A program made the position numbers and the translations under genes. A DNA stretch of 64,000 nucleotides from Robertmurraya andreesenii (GTDB lineage Bacteria; Bacillota; Bacilli; Bacillales; Cytobacillaceae): assembly GCF_030813005.1 (NCBI RefSeq), contig NZ_JAUSTU010000005.1:1-64000 (forward strand), given 5' to 3'. The notes under the pieces were generated by a model, which had not been told where the DNA came from, ran no database searches, and was given only the letters and a program-made list of their open reading frames with translations. Shown here in pieces: positions 26,544 to 34,564 of the stretch. How positions within the stretch are numbered: the first letter of the stretch is position 1; each line of letters starts with the position of its first letter.

Positions 26544-27809
26544 ATGGATTTTATCGAGAATTCTTTTACTAGCAATAGGGAAATAAGCAAGAGTAAGAAC
26601 CAATCGAATAAAAAGCATCTGAACAAATGGGCACTTCTTGCGATATCGTCCATCCCTCTCGTCATGACATTAGGGAATTCGATGCTGATCCCTGTTCTTC
26701 CTGTCATGGAGAAAAAATTAGGGATCTCCTCCTTTCAATCGAGCATGATCATCACCGTTTACTCGATCGTGGCGATCATTCTTATCCCGATTGCCGGCTT
26801 TCTGTCCGACCATATCGGGCGAAAAAAAGTCATTATCCCTAGTCTTATCATAGCTGGGCTAGGGGGTCTTTTGTCTGGGTGGGCAGCCTGGAAAATAAGC
26901 GATCCTTACCTCATCATTCTTGCTGGGCGCGCCCTGCAAGGAATTGGAGCAGCCGGTGCTGCACCAATCGTGATGCCGCTCGTTGGCGACATGTTTAAGA
27001 GCGAAGAAGAGGTTAGTACCTCTCTTGGTATTATCGAAACATCAAATACGTTGGGAAAAGTAATTAGTCCCATTCTAGGGGCATTTCTAGCATCATTTAT
27101 CTGGTATGTCCCGTTCCTGGCCTTTCCGATTTTTTGCTTTGTATCGGTTCTGCTCATGGCTTTCTTAGTTAGAAGGCCAAATACAGAGTACGAACCAATG
27201 CCCTTTAAACAATTTATTCAACAAGTCAAAAAGAGCTTCAAAAACAATGGAAGATGGTTGTCGGCCATCTTTGCTATTGGGATTATTTTGATGTTTGTCT
27301 TATTTGGGGTTCTTTTTTATTTATCAGAAATTCTTGAAAGAAATTATGATATTTTCAATATCAAAAAAGGGTTGTATCTGGCCATTCCTTTAGGTGCTCT
27401 ATGCCTGACCTCGCTTATCACAGGGAAGGTCATTAAAGAAAATAAGATCCTTATGAAGTGGATTACGTTCACCGGTCTTTTAATCATGGCTCTTTCAATC
27501 GCTTCCTTAAGCTTTTCAAAAGGTCTATGGTTTATGCTATCCATGTTTCTGCTAGCTGGCATTGGAATTGGAGCCAGCCTTCCTTGTCTCGATACGCTCA
27601 TTACCGACGGGATTAACAAAGACCAGCGGGGAACGATTACTTCGATCTATCACTCGATGAGATTTATTGGGGTCGCTGCTGGGCCTCCAGCTATCGCAGT
27701 ATTATTAAAATACATGGCGGGAAGTCTTTTTTACATTTTAAGCGCGGTTGGAGTATTTTCGGTTTTGCTCACGTTAATTGCTATTAAACCGGATAAAAAA
27801 GCCAGCTAA
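26544..27809 (+). CDS. MFS drug/metabolite efflux transporter, 12 helices
   Basis: A 421-residue major facilitator protein. A hydrophilic N-terminal tail of about 30 residues is followed by hydrophobic segments consistent with 12 membrane helices; the loop between helices 2 and 3 reads GFLSDHIGRKKV, the family's signature, and helix 5 carries ETSNTLGKVISPILG, a motif-C-like antiporter sequence that suggests proton-driven export. The frame can start at TTG 26541, but the ATG at 26544 follows AGGCGGGG at suitable spacing. Substrate unknown. It diverges from the trp leader and is followed after about 100 bases by a DJ-1 family gene in the same direction. Confidence 0.85.
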   Translation: MDFIENSFTSNREISKSKNQSNKKHLNKWALLAISSIPLVMTLGNSMLIPVLPVMEKKLGISSFQSSMIITVYSIVAIILIPIAGFLSDHIGRKKVIIPSLIIAGLGGLLSGWAAWKISDPYLIILAGRALQGIGAAGAAPIVMPLVGDMFKSEEEVSTSLGIIETSNTLGKVISPILGAFLASFIWYVPFLAFPIFCFVSVLLMAFLVRRPNTEYEPMPFKQFIQQVKKSFKNNGRWLSAIFAIGIILMFVLFGVLFYLSEILERNYDIFNIKKGLYLAIPLGALCLTSLITGKVIKENKILMKWITFTGLLIMALSIASLSFSKGLWFMLSMFLLAGIGIGASLPCLDTLITDGINKDQRGTITSIYHSMRFIGVAAGPPAIAVLLKYMAGSLFYILSAVGVFSVLLTLIAIKPDKKAS

Positions 27810-27910
27810 AGAAAGAACTTTTTGTGAACAAGGTAGGAATTCACCCACCCTGTTGCGAATATATAAAGAGGAGGCTTGGAGTCTCAAAGTTCGCAGGAGG
27901 AGGAGATAGT

Positions 27911-28459
27911 ATGTCAAAAAAAGTACTCATTTTAGCTGGCGATGCGGTTGAAGCATTGGAAATTTATTATCCGTATTTCCGCTGCCTCGAGGAAGGATAC
28001 GATGTTCAGATTGCTGCTCCATCAAAGAAGCAGCTGCAAACGGTTGTTCACGATTTTATTGGCTGGGACACGTATACGGAAAGTAAGGGTTACTTGATTG
28101 AATCCAACCTTGCATTTGAAGAAGTGAATCCTGAAGAGTATGATGGTTTGATTATCCCTGGGGGAAGAGCACCAGAATATATTCGCCTAAACGAGCATGT
28201 TCCAAAGATTGTTGCTCACTTCTTTGAGACAAATAAACCGGTTGCTGCCATTTGTCATGCGAGCCTCATTTTGACTACGGTCAGCCAGTATTTAAAGGGC
28301 AGAGAATTGACCGCATATATCGCATGCAAGCCAGATGTTGAAGCAACAGGGGCTACATATATTGAAGAACATCTACATGTAGAAGGGAACTTAGTTTCAG
28401 GACATGCATGGCCTGATTTAGCTGGATTCATGAGAGAATTTATTAAGCAATTAGGATAA
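27911..28459 (+). CDS. DJ-1/PfpI family protein with intact nucleophile elbow
   Basis: A 182-residue class I amidotransferase-like protein. It contains the glutamate in GDAVEALEIYYP (about 15-20), GLIIPGGRAPEYIRL, and the nucleophile elbow AAICHASLI with cysteine near residue 103 followed by histidine. Members act as glyoxalases/deglycases, chaperones or proteases; which applies here is unknown. The frame is open for 29 further codons upstream, but the ATG at 27911 follows a very strong AGGAGGAGGAG and gives MSKKVLILAGD, the family start. It may be cotranscribed with the MFS gene and is followed by a terminator. Confidence 0.85.
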   Translation: MSKKVLILAGDAVEALEIYYPYFRCLEEGYDVQIAAPSKKQLQTVVHDFIGWDTYTESKGYLIESNLAFEEVNPEEYDGLIIPGGRAPEYIRLNEHVPKIVAHFFETNKPVAAICHASLILTTVSQYLKGRELTAYIACKPDVEATGATYIEEHLHVEGNLVSGHAWPDLAGFMREFIKQLG

Positions 28460-28466
28460 ACACGAG

Positions 28467-28502
28467 AATGCGGTCCATATCCATCAGACCGCATTTTTAT
28501 TT
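28467..28502 (+). terminator. Terminator after the DJ-1 family gene
   Basis: AATGCGGTC (28467-28475) pairs perfectly with GACCGCATT (28487-28495), followed by TTTTTATTT. Confidence 0.85.
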
Positions 28503-28509
28503 CCACTTT

Positions 28510-29268
28510 TTATTCGAGAAATTCAGCTGATTGGGATAGTTTGATTAAATAATAGCGTTCCTCCCGCATCATGTGGTCGGCCATTAACGGTGCAAAAGAA
28601 CCCAATGCTTCCTTACTAAGACTCAGCCCTTCAATTTCTGAGAGAAAGCCCATAAATAGCTTCATCGTTAACTGAACATCATCTTTGAATTTCTTAAGCG
28701 CTGGAAATGTCGAAAGGTTCGTACGAAGGAATCCAGTCATTTCTACTGCTTTTAAGTAAAAGTCTTCAAAATCCTTCATGAATTCATTGCTTTTCCTTCT
28801 TATTTCCTTTTCCACACGGTCCATATTATCAGAAATCGCTCCGGCATGCCCTGCCCCGTCTAAAAGCCAAATTAAATGATGATGGAGTTCATGATAGACA
28901 GGTGGTACTTCCCCTCTTGTCAAGAATCCCAGTAATAGTTGATATTCCTCTAGCTCATTTACCATATGGTTGATGAAAGAAGGAGTAAGATGGAGCGTGA
29001 TCTTTCCAGCAAGCTGTTGTTCAATTATCCTCAGCTTATATTCTCTTAACCGTCCTACCTCTTCTACCGCCTGCTTGCTTAATGCAATGGGTTCCGCAAT
29101 TCCTACTTGACTTAATAATTGTTCAAAGACGGTGATAAACTGTTGGGCCTCTTGGATGGCCTGCTGCTCTGAAGGGCTTAACGAATCATGGATAAATCGA
29201 GCATGATCCCCAAGTATTTGAAGCCAAAAACTGTGTTCAAACCTAGCTGTTTCCTCATAGGTTGCCAA
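28510..29268 (-). CDS. DUF2935 family helical metal-binding-like protein
   Basis: A 252-residue, largely helical protein with the DUF2935 pattern: YEETARFEHSFWLQILGDH at the N-terminus and a second related half starting near residue 125 (HHLIWLLDGAGHAGAI). Regularly placed histidines and glutamates (FEHxFW, LGDHARFIHD, ADHMMREE) suggest a ferritin-like helical bundle that may bind metal; the biological role of this family is unknown. An upstream TTG (29286) is part of the ribosome site; the TTG at 29266-29268, eight bases after AGGAG, is the likely start. Confidence 0.75.
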   Translation of the reverse strand: MATYEETARFEHSFWLQILGDHARFIHDSLSPSEQQAIQEAQQFITVFEQLLSQVGIAEPIALSKQAVEEVGRLREYKLRIIEQQLAGKITLHLTPSFINHMVNELEEYQLLLGFLTRGEVPPVYHELHHHLIWLLDGAGHAGAISDNMDRVEKEIRRKSNEFMKDFEDFYLKAVEMTGFLRTNLSTFPALKKFKDDVQLTMKLFMGFLSEIEGLSLSKEALGSFAPLMADHMMREERYYLIKLSQSAEFLE

Positions 29269-29413
29269 ACTTCCCTCTCCTTTCAAACGATACTCATAAA
29301 ATATATCAACTACCTATGAAATTTATGCCCTAGTTATGTATGAAAATAAGAGGGTTTAATAAAAAAATGTAGAACTATGTTTAGAAAAAGCTATCAAAAT
29401 GGAGGTGTGGCCC

Positions 29414-29947
29414 TTGACAACAGGAATCCTACTATATCCAAGATTTAGTGAATATGAGTTGTCCGTTATTATATCCGTCTTAACTCAGGCAAACCATCCG
29501 AAAATTTTCATTGGACTAAATGAAAATACGGTCAAAGGTGAAGCTGGGCTAACATGCATACCAGAGACAACGATAGATCAGGTGAATATCGAAATGCTCC
29601 AAAGCCTCATCCTTCCTGGCGTGGACGACTTTCAACACCTCATTGACCAGGAGCCATTATTTCGTTTTATTAGAAAAATTCATGAGCAAGACGCGGTCAT
29701 TGGTGCGATTTCAAGCGCACCGTTTATGCTTGCAAAAGCGGGGATTTTAAAGGATCGTTTTTATACAACCGGCATTTCGAAGCAGGCTCGCGAATTCTTG
29801 GGCTTCTTTAATGAAAAAGACTATGTTGATGCCCCACTTGTGTTCGACAACGGCATATTAACGGCAAAGGGCGCCTATTTTATCGACTTTGCCAATAAAT
29901 TTGGACAAGTACTGGAACTGGACTTTAATCGGAATTGGTATAGATAG
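29414..29947 (+). CDS. DJ-1/PfpI-like protein with serine in place of the nucleophile cysteine
   Basis: A 177-residue DJ-1/PfpI-fold protein (MTTGILLYPRFSEYELSV; LILPGVDDFQHLI). The elbow reads GAISSAPFML where active members have a cysteine (AIC-x-x), so the usual nucleophile is replaced by serine and the protein may be non-catalytic or a ligand sensor. The open frame begins at 29399, but that ATG is fused to GGAGGTG, which is the ribosome site; the TTG at 29414-29416, about seven bases downstream, is the better start. It lies opposite the DUF2935 gene, and a second DJ-1 gene is less than 1 kb away. Confidence 0.75.
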   Translation: MTTGILLYPRFSEYELSVIISVLTQANHPKIFIGLNENTVKGEAGLTCIPETTIDQVNIEMLQSLILPGVDDFQHLIDQEPLFRFIRKIHEQDAVIGAISSAPFMLAKAGILKDRFYTTGISKQAREFLGFFNEKDYVDAPLVFDNGILTAKGAYFIDFANKFGQVLELDFNRNWYR

Positions 29948-29951
29948 GTGG

Positions 29952-30004
29952 ATAAAAAAAAATAGTGGAGAAAAACGAACTATTTTCTCCACTAATTTTT
30001 TTAT
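29952..30004. terminator. Bidirectional terminator between the DJ-1-like gene and map
   Basis: AGTGGAGAAAA (29964-29974) pairs with TTTTCTCCACT (29983-29993). T runs follow the stem on both strands, so it can end both converging genes. Confidence 0.85.
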
Positions 30005-30032
30005 TGCATATATCATCGGTCAAATCGCTGCT

Positions 30033-30779
30033 TTACAAATTTGTAATGATGATCGGTCCATCTTTTGTCACGACAAGTGTATGCTCTATTTGGGCAACAT
30101 AGCTTTTCTCTTCAGTCGTAAACGTCCAGCCATCACCGGCTTCAATAATTTCTTCAGCGCCTGTTGAAATAAATGGCTCAAAAGCAATAACCATTCCTTC
30201 CTTTAATTGACTCCTATCAGAGCTTTCATAATAATTATAAACATATTCTGGTGCTTCATGCAGAGAATGCCCGATTCCGTGTCCAGTTAGGTTTTTGATC
30301 ACTGTTAATCCATTGGCCCGTGCAGTTTGATAGACCACTTTTCCGATGGCATTAATCCGGGTACCTGGCTTGATTTTTGTTAATCCTGCATCAAAAGCCT
30401 TTTTCGCAACCTCGCATATTTGAAATAACTTAGGATCTCCATTCCCGACGACAAATGACAAGCCGGTATCCGCAAAGACTCCATTCTTCGAGCCAGATAC
30501 ATCAATATTTACAAGGTCCCCCTCCTGAATGACACGACTACCAGGAATCCCATGGGCCACCTCCTCGTTCACACTAATACAGGTGTATCCTGGGAAATCG
30601 TATTCTCCTTTTGGTCCGGAAATGGCACCATATTTTTCAAAAAGCTTTCCAGCAAAATCATCAAGTTCTTTCGTAGTGATCCCTGGTTTTGTCATCTTCA
30701 CCAACTCATCACGGATGGTTCCGCATATTTTCCCGATTTCCATTAAAGCTTGAAGTTCCTCTTCTGTCTTAACAATCAT
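30033..30779 (-). CDS. map: Methionine aminopeptidase, type I (YflG/MapB-like, stand-alone)
   Basis: A 248-residue cobalt/manganese-dependent aminopeptidase removing the initiator methionine. Metal ligands are visible in NIDVSG, FADTGLSF, GHGIGHSLHE, AFEPF and QIEHT. The N-terminus lacks a zinc-finger extension, as usual for bacterial enzymes. It is not in the ribosomal protein operon, so it is most likely the second, non-essential paralogue corresponding to YflG of B. subtilis (inference from context). Confidence 0.93.
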   Translation of the reverse strand: MIVKTEEELQALMEIGKICGTIRDELVKMTKPGITTKELDDFAGKLFEKYGAISGPKGEYDFPGYTCISVNEEVAHGIPGSRVIQEGDLVNIDVSGSKNGVFADTGLSFVVGNGDPKLFQICEVAKKAFDAGLTKIKPGTRINAIGKVVYQTARANGLTVIKNLTGHGIGHSLHEAPEYVYNYYESSDRSQLKEGMVIAFEPFISTGAEEIIEAGDGWTFTTEEKSYVAQIEHTLVVTKDGPIIITNL

Positions 30780-30971
30780 GGTATTCCTCGTTTCTTATAA
30801 AAATCATCATCCGAAATTAACTTACCTCAGATGCACAGTATTCTTATAGTATACTCCTTTTTATTTTTCGTGGAAAATGATGAACAGCATGCACTATCTC
30901 CTCCAATTAACCTTGCATAAAATTCACCTAACATCACAAAATAATACGACTAAATAATTGGGGTGAAATTG

Positions 30972-31151
30972 GTGGATCAAAAACGTTTAAAACAAATACT
31001 ATCTTCTTCAGCAGATATTGAAGTTCAATATAACGGTGCCTCCGTTTGGATTGATAAATTGAATGAAGATGGCCGAACAGCCACTGTCCACTTAAGAGGA
31101 CCGTTAGAGGAAAGAACAGTTGTTGACATCTCTGAACTCGACGAAAAATAA
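30972..31151 (+). CDS. sspH: Small acid-soluble spore protein, H type
   Basis: A 59-residue protein matching the SspH family: MDQKRLKQILSSSADIEV, SVWIDKLNEDG, and TVHLRGP toward the end. It is packaged in the spore core and is usually made in the forespore under sigma-G. The frame is open from GTG 30963, but GGGGTG is six bases before the GTG at 30972-30974, which gives the normal family length. No clear sigma-G promoter could be confirmed. It indicates an endospore former. Confidence 0.85.
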   Translation: MDQKRLKQILSSSADIEVQYNGASVWIDKLNEDGRTATVHLRGPLEERTVVDISELDEK

Positions 31152-31167
31152 GTCAAATGTACCGGAT

Positions 31168-31196
31168 TTGATTTAATATTGCTAATATGGTAAAAT
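31168..31196 (+). promoter_or_regulatory. Sigma-A-like promoter of a possible small RNA
   Basis: TTGATT (31168-31173) and TAAAAT (31191-31196) stand 17 bases apart, downstream of sspH and facing a terminator about 100 bases away, with no convincing gene in between. Confidence 0.5.
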
Positions 31197-31202
31197 TTGA
31201 AT

Positions 31203-31302
31203 CAACATATTGATGTGAACAACATCGTTTTCACTATATATGGATTGGTTTCCTACTAAAGTACCGTCTCTTTTTCTCCGTTCCAAGTGGAACGGCTTTT
31301 TT
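31203..31302 (+). ncRNA. Candidate small RNA of about 100 nt between sspH and the CAP gene
   Basis: The interval runs from the predicted start of the promoter above to a GC-rich terminator hairpin (CCGTTCC, loop AAGT, GGAACGG) followed by CTTTTTT at 31278-31302. Its longest frame has no ribosome site. It may equally be only the 3' end of the sspH transcript, whose terminator this hairpin could be. Confidence 0.35.
31278..31302 (+). terminator. Rho-independent terminator (sspH or small RNA)
   Basis: A seven-bp GC-rich stem (31278-31284 with 31289-31295), four-base loop and a run of six T residues. Confidence 0.85.
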
Positions 31303-31349
31303 AGTTTTGACTATCTGGAACATGATCATATCGGCAATATTCAAACCGT

Positions 31350-31380
31350 ACGAAAAATAACAGGGAGCGCACTCCCTGTT
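31350..31380 (-). terminator. Terminator of the CAP-domain lipoprotein gene
   Basis: AACAGGGAG (31359-31367) pairs with CTCCCTGTT (31372-31380); on the minus strand ATTTTTCG follows. Confidence 0.85.
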
Positions 31381-31383
31381 AAG

Positions 31384-32352
31384 CTATTTTCCAATAAACA
31401 TTTGCGACCAGTGATTTCCAGCTTGCTCGAATCCCACACCAATATGTGTAAAATCCCTGCTCATGATATTTTTCCTATGACCTTCACTATTCATCCAAGC
31501 TTGGACAACTTCTTGAGGAGTTCTTTGTCCTTGAGCGATATTTTCTCCTGCTGATTTATAAGTTACGCCGAAATCTCTCATCATGTCGAATGGAGAACCA
31601 TAGGTTGGGCTAGTATGGGAAAAATAGTGTTTTGCCTGCATATCTTCAGCTTTCTTTTGCGCTACCGAGCTAAGCTTAGCGTCTGCGGTTAATGCTGGTA
31701 GTCCTTGTTTGGCTCTCTCCTGATTTGTCAACGTAATGACCTGCTGAGCGAATCGACTTATATTTGCGCCACTATTGGTGGTTCCCTGTTTATTAGCTGG
31801 TTGCTTAGGCTGCTGCTGTACTGGCTTTTGATTATTATTTGGTACTGGTGTCTGTGGCTGAGCCTGTGGCAGCTGGAGACGATTATTTTGTCCCTGATAT
31901 GGCATTTGTCCTTGCGGTTGCTGTGCTGTCGGTGGCAGTGCCTGCTCACCAAGCTGCGGTGTTAGTTCACCAAATTGCTGTCCAAATTGATCTTGAAAAT
32001 CATTGATTTCGTTCGGACCGATTTTTGTATATGCATATTGGGCATCTCGAACAAGAACAGCTTTTGTGTGTGGATAATTCTCACTGGACATGGATGTAAA
32101 GTCAGCAGAAATGTTTGGATCCACCTGCCGAGCTCGTCGTTTTATGTCCATTCCTGTTTTATTAGTTACCCTACGCATATTTACATCTGTCGTACGATTT
32201 TGACCAACTGTCCCCCGATTGTCATCTAACGTCTGGTTTGTATCGTTTGTTCGATCAAACGCAACATTTTTATTGTCATTCGCTACACCACAAGCAGTAA
32301 CTCCCATCAAAAAAGCTGAAATGAACACGACTTTCGCGATTTTTTGAGACAC
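31384..32352 (-). CDS. CAP-domain (SCP/YkwD-like) lipoprotein
   Basis: A 322-residue exported protein. The N-terminus has a signal peptide with a lipobox (LMGVTACG, cysteine at 21), so it should be anchored to the outer face of the membrane. Then come a charged region, a long Q/P/N-rich linker (about 125-195), and a C-terminal CAP domain (from about 200: TLTNQERAKQGLPAL, HYFSHTSPTYGSPFDMM, SAGENIAQG, AWMNSEGHRKNIM, HIGVGF). Bacillus CAP proteins of this type are linked to the envelope and spores; their activity is unknown. It starts with GTG, eight bases after AGGAGG. Confidence 0.88.
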   Translation of the reverse strand: MSQKIAKVVFISAFLMGVTACGVANDNKNVAFDRTNDTNQTLDDNRGTVGQNRTTDVNMRRVTNKTGMDIKRRARQVDPNISADFTSMSSENYPHTKAVLVRDAQYAYTKIGPNEINDFQDQFGQQFGELTPQLGEQALPPTAQQPQGQMPYQGQNNRLQLPQAQPQTPVPNNNQKPVQQQPKQPANKQGTTNSGANISRFAQQVITLTNQERAKQGLPALTADAKLSSVAQKKAEDMQAKHYFSHTSPTYGSPFDMMRDFGVTYKSAGENIAQGQRTPQEVVQAWMNSEGHRKNIMSRDFTHIGVGFEQAGNHWSQMFIGK

Positions 32353-32797
32353 ACCACATTCCTCCTAAAAGAATTTTTACTTTCTTATTATTTATTTTTT
32401 CTAAAGGAATATAGGTGGTAAAAATAGTTTACTCGCCAAATAATACGAAGAAATTGCAAAAACTCATATACCATGACATTTTTCGAAAAACTAGTTATAT
32501 GTTCGTTATGTTCGTAAAAAAAGTAGAGTGTTCATGTTCTTGTCAACCCATTATTCATTGTAATTTTAGGCGTTAATGCAAATATTAACCATTTTATTCT
32601 TTCGGATAAAATACAGAACAGATTTTGTACAAACCTATTATTTAATAGGGTTAACTTGATTCGCAAATCCGCAATAGAATCCTCTACGAAATTTTTTGCA
32701 ATCCTGATGGAAGGGTCTTCCAAAAATATTACAAAAAAGCCATGTTACTATTTGGGAGGCAAGAAAAAACAAAGACTTTTCTGAGGAGGAACAACCA
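32353..32797. other. Divergent intergenic region between two CAP-domain genes
   Basis: This 445-bp AT-rich stretch must contain the promoters of both CAP genes. An imperfect palindrome (AACCTATTATTTAATAGGGTT, one bulge) lies near 32631-32653. I could not match the leader of the right-hand gene to any riboswitch known to me, and no gene is supported here. Confidence 0.4.
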
Positions 32798-33520
32798 ATG
32801 AAAAAGAAATTAATCTTTCCTGTTGCAGCAACTGCAGCACTACTGTTTACATCTGCTGGTTCACTAAATGCAGATGCAGCTACATTAAATCCGAAGGTCG
32901 AAAAACAAGTTAATGTCTATCAATGTAGTAATGCAGATCAAATTAATAGTTTGCTACAAAAATATATGAAGGACTTCCAAATCAATTGGAACACAACTAA
33001 CCAAACAACTGTACCACAAAAGACAACTGGAACAACTCAAAATAATACTGTTCATAAACCAGCAACTAAGCCTGCTCCAGTTCAACCCGAGCAGAAGCCA
33101 ACAACAAGCACACAACCTAAGCAAACAACGACCACATCTGCGGTTAGTGCATACGAACAAAAAGTAGTCGATTTAACCAATCAAGAGCGCGCAAAACAAG
33201 GTCTGCCAGCTCTCAAATTAGATACTGAGCTAAGTAAGGTTGCCAGAACAAAATCCCAAGATATGCTGAATAAAGGCTACTTCAGCCATACAAGTCCAAC
33301 CTACGGCTCACCTTTCGATATGATGAAGCAATTTGGCATCACTTATCGCTCTGCTGGTGAAAACATTGCCAAGGGACAAAAAACACCTGAAGAGGTTGTG
33401 AACGCTTGGATGAACAGTGAAGGACACCGTGCAAATATTCTTAACAGCTCTTACACACATATTGGCGTTGGATATGTGGCGAATGGAAATTACTGGACAC
33501 AAATGTTTATTGGAAAATAA
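32798..33520 (+). CDS. Secreted CAP-domain protein (YkwD-like)
   Basis: A 240-residue secreted protein with a cleavable signal peptide (LNADAATLN, cut likely after ADA), a short domain up to about residue 65, a T/Q/P/K-rich linker (70-110) and a C-terminal CAP domain (LTNQERAKQGLPALKLD, YFSHTSPTYGSPFDMM, SAGENIAKG, AWMNSEGHRANIL, HIGVGYV). The CAP domain is very similar to that of the divergent neighbour, so the pair looks like an old duplication with different export routes. AGGAGG precedes the ATG. Function of the family in Bacillus is unknown. Confidence 0.88.
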   Translation: MKKKLIFPVAATAALLFTSAGSLNADAATLNPKVEKQVNVYQCSNADQINSLLQKYMKDFQINWNTTNQTTVPQKTTGTTQNNTVHKPATKPAPVQPEQKPTTSTQPKQTTTTSAVSAYEQKVVDLTNQERAKQGLPALKLDTELSKVARTKSQDMLNKGYFSHTSPTYGSPFDMMKQFGITYRSAGENIAKGQKTPEEVVNAWMNSEGHRANILNSSYTHIGVGYVANGNYWTQMFIGK

Positions 33521-33530
33521 TGAATGACGA

Positions 33531-33561
33531 AAGGCTTGGGGAATCCCAAGCCTTTTTTATT
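33531..33561 (+). terminator. Terminator of the secreted CAP gene
   Basis: AAGGCTTGGG (33531-33540) pairs perfectly with CCCAAGCCTT (33545-33554), followed by TTTTTAT. Confidence 0.9.
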
Positions 33562-33595
33562 ATATCCAAAATAGCAACAAAGTTTGAAATCAATA

Positions 33596-34564
33596 TCAGC
33601 CTCTGAACGTACGTCCAGTCATAAATTGCAGCCATGCATGAACCCCAATCTTGACCGTTTCTTCCACCAAGGAGTCCCTACTCGGGTCCAAACAGACAAA
33701 ATCAATATGTTTTACTAGAGGATGCTTCCCAATCTCGAGTAATACTTCAAATAGCTCGTTTGGCATCAATCCCCCTGTCGTGGAAGCTGGAACTCCAGGT
33801 GCAGCGGAAATATCCAACACATCCATATCCACCGTTACATAGATTCGATCTACATTCTCTGCTAAGTATTGCAAGGAAGACTGAGCCGTCTCAATGATTC
33901 CTTGCTTTCTGGCTTTTTTCAAAGGCACCATTTGAATCTCTTTTTCCTTGGCATAATCAATGAGCGACTTCCCATTATAATAACCATGCAGGCCAATATT
34001 CACGACGTGCTTCCCTTGCACGACATCTCCATCAATGAGCTGACGGATGGGTGTCCCATTGGCAGGTCCCAATTCCTTCGGATCCCTTACATCAAGATGG
34101 GTGTCAAGCTGAAGAATGCCAATCCTTTCATTTGGGAATTCCTTCTTAATCCCCCTCACCGCACATGCTGTCACCGAATGATCTCCCCCGATCATGCATG
34201 TAGTGGATCCTGGGTATTCCCCCACAAGAAAGGAGGTTGCTTCTTCTATATGCTGATGGGATAGAAGAATGTCTGTCGTATGCATCACTACGTCACCAGC
34301 ATCAATTACCTTGAGAGTTGATAAATCCACATCTTCTTCTAAATTATAGGTAGCAAATTTCTTCCACATTTTCCTGAACTCATCTGGATAAAGGGACGCA
34401 CCTGAAACACTTATGGATGAACGGGAAATAGGCGCTCCATAGATAATCACATCTGGATGGCTGACACCTTCCTTGAGGGGCTTTACCCACTGATGGACAA
34501 ATTCACAGCCACTTGACATCCGGTTCCACGACCATTCGGGAGTCCTTAACCAGCTTTCAGTCAC
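33596..34564 (-). CDS. hutG: Formimidoylglutamase (ureohydrolase family)
   Basis: A 322-residue manganese enzyme of the arginase/agmatinase fold, hydrolysing formimidoyl-glutamate to glutamate and formamide, the last step of histidine breakdown. Metal-binding motifs are GGDHSV, LDTHLDVRD and DMDVLDIS. Being the last gene of hutHUIG makes formimidoylglutamase much more likely than agmatinase. It starts with GTG at 34562-34564 and overlaps hutI by eight bases. Confidence 0.9.
   Translation of the reverse strand: MTESWLRTPEWSWNRMSSGCEFVHQWVKPLKEGVSHPDVIIYGAPISRSSISVSGASLYPDEFRKMWKKFATYNLEEDVDLSTLKVIDAGDVVMHTTDILLSHQHIEEATSFLVGEYPGSTTCMIGGDHSVTACAVRGIKKEFPNERIGILQLDTHLDVRDPKELGPANGTPIRQLIDGDVVQGKHVVNIGLHGYYNGKSLIDYAKEKEIQMVPLKKARKQGIIETAQSSLQYLAENVDRIYVTVDMDVLDISAAPGVPASTTGGLMPNELFEVLLEIGKHPLVKHIDFVCLDPSRDSLVEETVKIGVHAWLQFMTGRTFRG

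Noticed and set aside
30900..30971. Sigma-G promoter for sspH
   Set aside because: GCATA is present, but the best -10 candidate has a wrong spacing and a mismatch in its key base, so no site is called.
31240..31554. Plus-strand open frame of 104 codons across the terminator region between sspH and the CAP lipoprotein gene
   Set aside because: It runs through two terminators and into the opposite CAP gene, without a ribosome site.
32353..32797. Possible c-di-AMP or c-di-GMP riboswitch before the secreted CAP gene
   Set aside because: The conserved blocks of neither class could be matched in order; only an imperfect palindrome was found.
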